Below, piece after piece: positions 4,559-7,290 of a stretch of 7,290 nucleotides of DNA. The notes below the pieces were generated by a model that was given only the letters and a program-made list of their open reading frames with translations, was not told where the DNA came from and ran no database searches. Location of the stretch: assembly GCA_029256645.1 (NCBI GenBank), contig JAQSXM010000168.1, forward strand, positions 1 to 7,290, read 5' to 3'. Both the position numbers and the translations under genes were made by a program. Numbering within the stretch: position 1 is the first letter of the stretch; the number at the start of each line of letters is the position of its first letter. The stretch is from Sporomusa sp. GTDB lineage: Bacteria > Bacillota_C > Negativicutes > Sporomusales > Sporomusaceae.

Positions 4559-5809
4559 TCAATACATCAAAAGGGCCATACCGATAATCATAGATCCCAC
4601 CATCGGCAGCCAGTTGCGTTTGGTAACTTCCATCGGATTAACGCCGGCAATACCGGCTACAATGATAGTAGCGCCAGCAATCGGAGACATCGTACGCCCA
4701 AGCGTACCGCCTAAGGTAGCCATACTGCCCATTTGCATAACTTCCATGCCAAAATCCGCTGCATGCGGCGTAACTGCCTGATTGAAAGCCATTGTGGCCG
4801 CATCGCCGGAACCAGTGATAAATCCCAAAAGAAAAGGCCCGACGGCAGCACACAACTTGACAATAGTCGGATTATTGAGCATAGCGTCAATAAAGGCCTT
4901 GACTAGCCCCATTGCGGTCAAGCCAGACACAAATACCCCGGCCGCAATGATAATGCCGATTATTTCACCGTATGCTTTGCCCATACCGTCAAAAAAGGCA
5001 TTGCTAAGGCCGACAGGATTTTTCCTGGTAACTAAAAGAGCCAGTGCACAACCGATAATCATAGCCTGCGGCACATCAGTTTTTAAAGCAGGCACCAAGG
5101 TAGCCCCTAAAAGGAGCAGCAGAATCGGAAACATCGGCATCAGGGCATAAAGTAGATTGACTTTAAAGGAGTTATCCACTTCCAGTCCTTCTGCGTGGTA
5201 TCCTTTGTGTTCTTTTCTATAATAGGCAATAGCAGTAATTAAAATCGCAGCAACAATCAGTGACGCAATATTGGCTTTGAATTGAAAGGCAATTACTTCC
5301 ATAACCCCTACGCCCGCAATTTTTGCTACAACCGGATTATGTGCCAAACCTGGATTAAGCATACTACCGTATGTACCACACTTGACCGCTGCTGCCGCCA
5401 TGGCAGGATGCACACCTGCAGACATCATCAGAGGTACAAAAATTGCGCCTGCCGCCGCCGCTGTTCCTGCCGCACTCGGCAAAGCCACATTGACTGCAAA
5501 GGTAGCAATCACCACGCCGGGAATCAAAAGCGGGCGAACTTTCCCCAAACCACTGGCCATCAGATTGATTAAATGTTTGTCACATTCGGTAAACCGCATA
5601 ACCATAGCAAAACCCATAACAGAACATACGGCCTGAATCAGTCCGGCATTTGTCATGTCTTTGGCAAATGCATTCAAAGCAGCCATCGGGGTGCCGGCCA
5701 CACAGGCCATAAGAACACCAGATACTAAAAGCACTAAGCGCGCATCGTAACGTTTGACTAAAAAGTAAATCGTAATAATGACCAAAATCACACCAATAGT
5801 CAGCATCAT
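4559..5809 (-). CDS. DcuC-family carrier (C4-dicarboxylate-type anaerobic transporter)
   Basis: This is a strongly hydrophobic 416-residue inner-membrane protein with about 10-12 transmembrane segments. It resembles E. coli DcuC (461 residues), which exchanges or exports C4-dicarboxylates in anaerobic cells. The most telling region is C-terminal: GSGDAATMAF (333-342), then LGRTMSPIAGATIIVAGIAG (370-389) and NPMEVTKRNWLP, matching the GSGN...LGRTLSPVSG...AGMAKISPFEVVKR pattern of DcuC. An N-terminal LPSAAGTAAAAGAIFVPLM (110-128) corresponds to the first repeat half. I place the start at ATG 5809, six bases after an AGAGGG site. A TTG at 5815 is also in frame but too close to GGGGAG. It is the first gene of a unit with the AbgA-like hydrolase, so the cargo may be that enzyme's substrate or product and not succinate or fumarate. 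That cargo assignment is inference. Confidence 0.85.
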   Translation of the reverse strand: MMLTIGVILVIITIYFLVKRYDARLVLLVSGVLMACVAGTPMAALNAFAKDMTNAGLIQAVCSVMGFAMVMRFTECDKHLINLMASGLGKVRPLLIPGVVIATFAVNVALPSAAGTAAAAGAIFVPLMMSAGVHPAMAAAAVKCGTYGSMLNPGLAHNPVVAKIAGVGVMEVIAFQFKANIASLIVAAILITAIAYYRKEHKGYHAEGLEVDNSFKVNLLYALMPMFPILLLLLGATLVPALKTDVPQAMIIGCALALLVTRKNPVGLSNAFFDGMGKAYGEIIGIIIAAGVFVSGLTAMGLVKAFIDAMLNNPTIVKLCAAVGPFLLGFITGSGDAATMAFNQAVTPHAADFGMEVMQMGSMATLGGTLGRTMSPIAGATIIVAGIAGVNPMEVTKRNWLPMVGSMIIGMALLMY

Positions 5810-5904
5810 ACCCAACCCTCTCCCCTCATCGCTATGAAATTCGTTACTCCTTATTTCTGCAGCCCTTTCTCCTTTCCGTCTTTTTTTTAATTAGACAAAC
5901 AGAG

Positions 5905-5962
5905 TAAACAGTACGCCGTCATTCCGTTTTCAGTCCATTTACGGTTATTTCCTTAAACAGTA
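5905..5962. repeat. direct repeat TAAACAGTA upstream of the carrier gene
   Basis: TAAACAGTA occurs at 5905-5913 and 5954-5962, 49 bases apart from start to start, and the inverted half TACTGT is at 5986-5991. All lie in the spacer between the regulator stop and the carrier start. They could be binding sites for the neighbouring regulator. I found no convincing -35/-10 pair for the carrier in this spacer. Confidence 0.3.
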
Positions 5963-5986
5963 ATTAAAAAACGAGTTTTTACTCGT
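5962..5986 (-). terminator. second, backup terminator after the regulator gene
   Basis: A 6-bp stem ACGAGT/ACTCGT (5971-5976 with 5981-5986) encloses TTTT (AAAA on the leftward transcript). Read leftward it is followed by TTTTTAATTA. It directly follows the stronger terminator at 5992-6023 and shares the sequence CTCGTAC with it. Confidence 0.6.
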
Positions 5987-5991
5987 ACTGT

Positions 5992-6023
5992 AAAACAAAA
6001 GCCCTCGTACAAAATACGAGAGC
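5992..6023 (-). terminator. intrinsic terminator of the regulator gene
   Basis: A 9-bp stem pairs 6001-6009 with 6015-6023 (one wobble) around a 5-base loop. Read leftward it runs into TTTTGTTTT. It lies about 75 bases after the stop at 6097 and separates the regulator from the carrier/amidohydrolase unit. Confidence 0.85.
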
Positions 6024-6096
6024 TTCATTGCTATGTGATATACTATACTTGCTTTTATGATCCTTGTCAATATATTTTAGATGAATTTTATCTTGA

Positions 6097-7290
6097 TTAT
6101 GTAAAATGTTCCAGCAGTAACTGTAACTTGATTTTATAGAGTTTACGCGGTCGTCCTTTAGCAATCATCTCTTCTCCGGCAAATTCAGCCAAACCATTCT
6201 CCACCAAAATAGTTAAGATTCTTCTGGCGCTGCGGGCCGTAATGGTCAGATAGGCAGCTAGTTCCTCTGCCCCAATCGTATCCGTATCCAATTTATCAAT
6301 CACAGCCAGCAAACGATTTACAGTAGTGACGCTGAGGTTCAGCTGATCAGCCACACGCTTACAGGACGTCGCATCCGCCTGCACGGAATACTTAAGATGG
6401 ACTGCCGAGCTTAATGGGCCGATCACTTCCCGCTCATCGGTTACCGCCATCCATAATCCCTTGCCTTTCTGCTGTGCCATGCCCAGCGCACGAAATGCAT
6501 TTTGTTCGGCATCATAGGCCGTAACACCAAAACCAATGCCGCCGCTAACTGCAGCCTTTACCTGGCAAGCTATTTCTTCTAGGATAGGAATAATGGTAAG
6601 TTCATTGGTACTGTCTTCCAATATGCCACGAGTAGAATACAAAGTATACTGGCCATCGCCCCGACTTACGAGAGAACCTTTCAACATTTCAGCATAGTCG
6701 ACTAAAATCTTGTATAAACACATTTCCATGCGCTTCACATTATAGCTTGAACTGGCTCGTACTATATTATCGTATTCATCAATCGCAATTTCTTGTATTG
6801 CCAATTGACTTCCTTTAAATCGTTGTGCCAGACAGGAATTTATTGCCACATCCAACGTGGTGCGAATATTGCTCCGTGTCGACCAAACACGAAAAACAGG
6901 CACCCCTAATTCTTTTAACTTTTCATATGTTGCCAAAAAACAAGTGACGGCAATATCGATCTTGCCTTCCTGCCATAGTTCATAATGATGATTCGCAAAC
7001 CCCTTGGCCGAAGCCACGTCGGAAAACGGTTTAACGTATATGGTAGGCAACGGTAGATTTATATCCTTAAAAGTTTCTTCTACCTCGATCTGACTATATG
7101 TATCAAAGCTAATCCTATGCAGCTTCAAATTTTTAATATACGTGATTTCAAACAAGGCCCGATATAAACTAGAACCGGTATGTGGAAGATAAAACAGCGG
7201 CTTATGTGTGGATACAGACAACGCATAGTGGTATGGCACAATACCCGAGAATAACCACATATCAAACTCCGGACAACGTGCCCGCATAAT
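6097..7290 (-). CDS. putative ligand-sensing transcriptional regulator, 5' end outside the window
   Basis: At least 397 residues are visible and the frame is still open at the right edge. The Met at 7287 has no visible ribosome binding site, so the true N-terminus probably lies beyond. Residues 1-170 (counted from that Met) alternate strands and helices, for example KIDIAVTCFLATYEKLKELGVP, like a small-molecule or Rossmann-type sensor fold. Residues about 199-277 contain SRGDGQYTLYSTRG and SGGIGFGVTAYDAEQNAF, resembling the second half of a degenerate GGDEF/nucleotide-cyclase fold without a catalytic GG(D/E)EF motif. Residues about 300-390 contain a helical linker and a winged helix (EELAAYLTITARSARRILTI, then a basic wing KGRPRKLYKI). 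No transmembrane segment is visible. I do not recognise a named family. Its position suggests control of the carrier and amidohydrolase, but it has its own terminators. Confidence is high that it is a gene and moderate that it is a regulator. Confidence 0.75.
   Translation of the reverse strand: MMRARCPEFDMWLFSGIVPYHYALSVSTHKPLFYLPHTGSSLYRALFEITYIKNLKLHRISFDTYSQIEVEETFKDINLPLPTIYVKPFSDVASAKGFANHHYELWQEGKIDIAVTCFLATYEKLKELGVPVFRVWSTRSNIRTTLDVAINSCLAQRFKGSQLAIQEIAIDEYDNIVRASSSYNVKRMEMCLYKILVDYAEMLKGSLVSRGDGQYTLYSTRGILEDSTNELTIIPILEEIACQVKAAVSGGIGFGVTAYDAEQNAFRALGMAQQKGKGLWMAVTDEREVIGPLSSAVHLKYSVQADATSCKRVADQLNLSVTTVNRLLAVIDKLDTDTIGAEELAAYLTITARSARRILTILVENGLAEFAGEEMIAKGRPRKLYKIKLQLLLEHFT

Noticed and set aside
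4782..5150. + strand open frame of 122 codons inside the carrier gene
   Set aside because: It is an antisense shadow of hydrophobic codons in the DcuC-like gene; its Pro/Ala/Ile-rich translation reflects that composition.
5810..5815. TTG at 5815 as start of the DcuC-like gene
   Set aside because: It leaves only four bases after GGGGAG; ATG at 5809 has proper spacing and is the commoner start.
7285..7287. ATG at 7287 as the true start of the regulator
   Set aside because: The frame is open to the window edge, only three bases upstream can be seen, and the sequence around it looks like the interior of a domain; the gene is best treated as truncated.
1..7290. CRISPR array, prophage or anti-phage defence genes
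   Set aside because: There are no regularly spaced repeats and all clear genes are metabolic or regulatory families.

Overview
The window looks like chromosomal DNA of an anaerobic, low-to-moderate GC Firmicute-type bacterium. The ribosome binding sites are strong and GGAGG-like, the intergenic spacers are AT-rich with textbook intrinsic terminators, and the gene content is flavin reductases plus a DcuC-type anaerobic carrier. A sporulating member of the Negativicutes (Sporomusa/Pelosinus-like) would fit, but that is an impression and not a demonstrated assignment.

Layout, left to right. Positions 1-26 hold only the start of a leftward gene that leaves the window. Positions 72-304 hold what looks like a decayed small leftward gene, with one nonsense codon and one frameshift. 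Positions 310-600 are a dense regulatory spacer with palindromes and promoter-like boxes. A rightward nitroreductase gene follows (605-1129), ending in a structured 3' region and an intrinsic terminator (1145-1242). Facing it is a leftward pair: an iron-sulfur-type flavodoxin-fold reductase (2608-2060) followed by a second nitroreductase (2000-1494), terminated by a strong hairpin at 1354-1394. Positions 2609-3119 are non-coding and rich in inverted repeats. Then comes a leftward unit of a DcuC-family carrier (5809-4559) and an AbgA-like M20 amidohydrolase (4427-3120). Upstream of it, on the same strand, is a large putative transcriptional regulator (7290-6097) that runs off the right edge and has its own tandem terminators.

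Two functional groups stand out. First, the two nitroreductases and the flavoprotein form a small redox/xenobiotic-reduction set. The promoter regions upstream of the + strand nitroreductase and of the - strand flavoprotein share a 24-bp element that matches at 19 of 24 positions when read in the direction of each gene, with the palindromic core AAGTGC(G/A)TACTT. This suggests one regulator, not encoded in the window, controls both. Second, the regulator, DcuC-like carrier and AbgA-like hydrolase look like a ligand-sensing, uptake and hydrolysis module for an N-acyl amino acid or aminobenzoyl-glutamate-like compound. It lacks the AbgB partner and the AbgT carrier found beside abgA in E. coli.

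I see no CRISPR array, tRNA, rRNA, insertion sequence or phage gene. Nothing amounts to a clearly new system. The best leads are the shared operator, the unusual regulator architecture, the structured RNA-like segment at 1145-1242, and a perfect 19-bp inverted repeat at 2919-2961.
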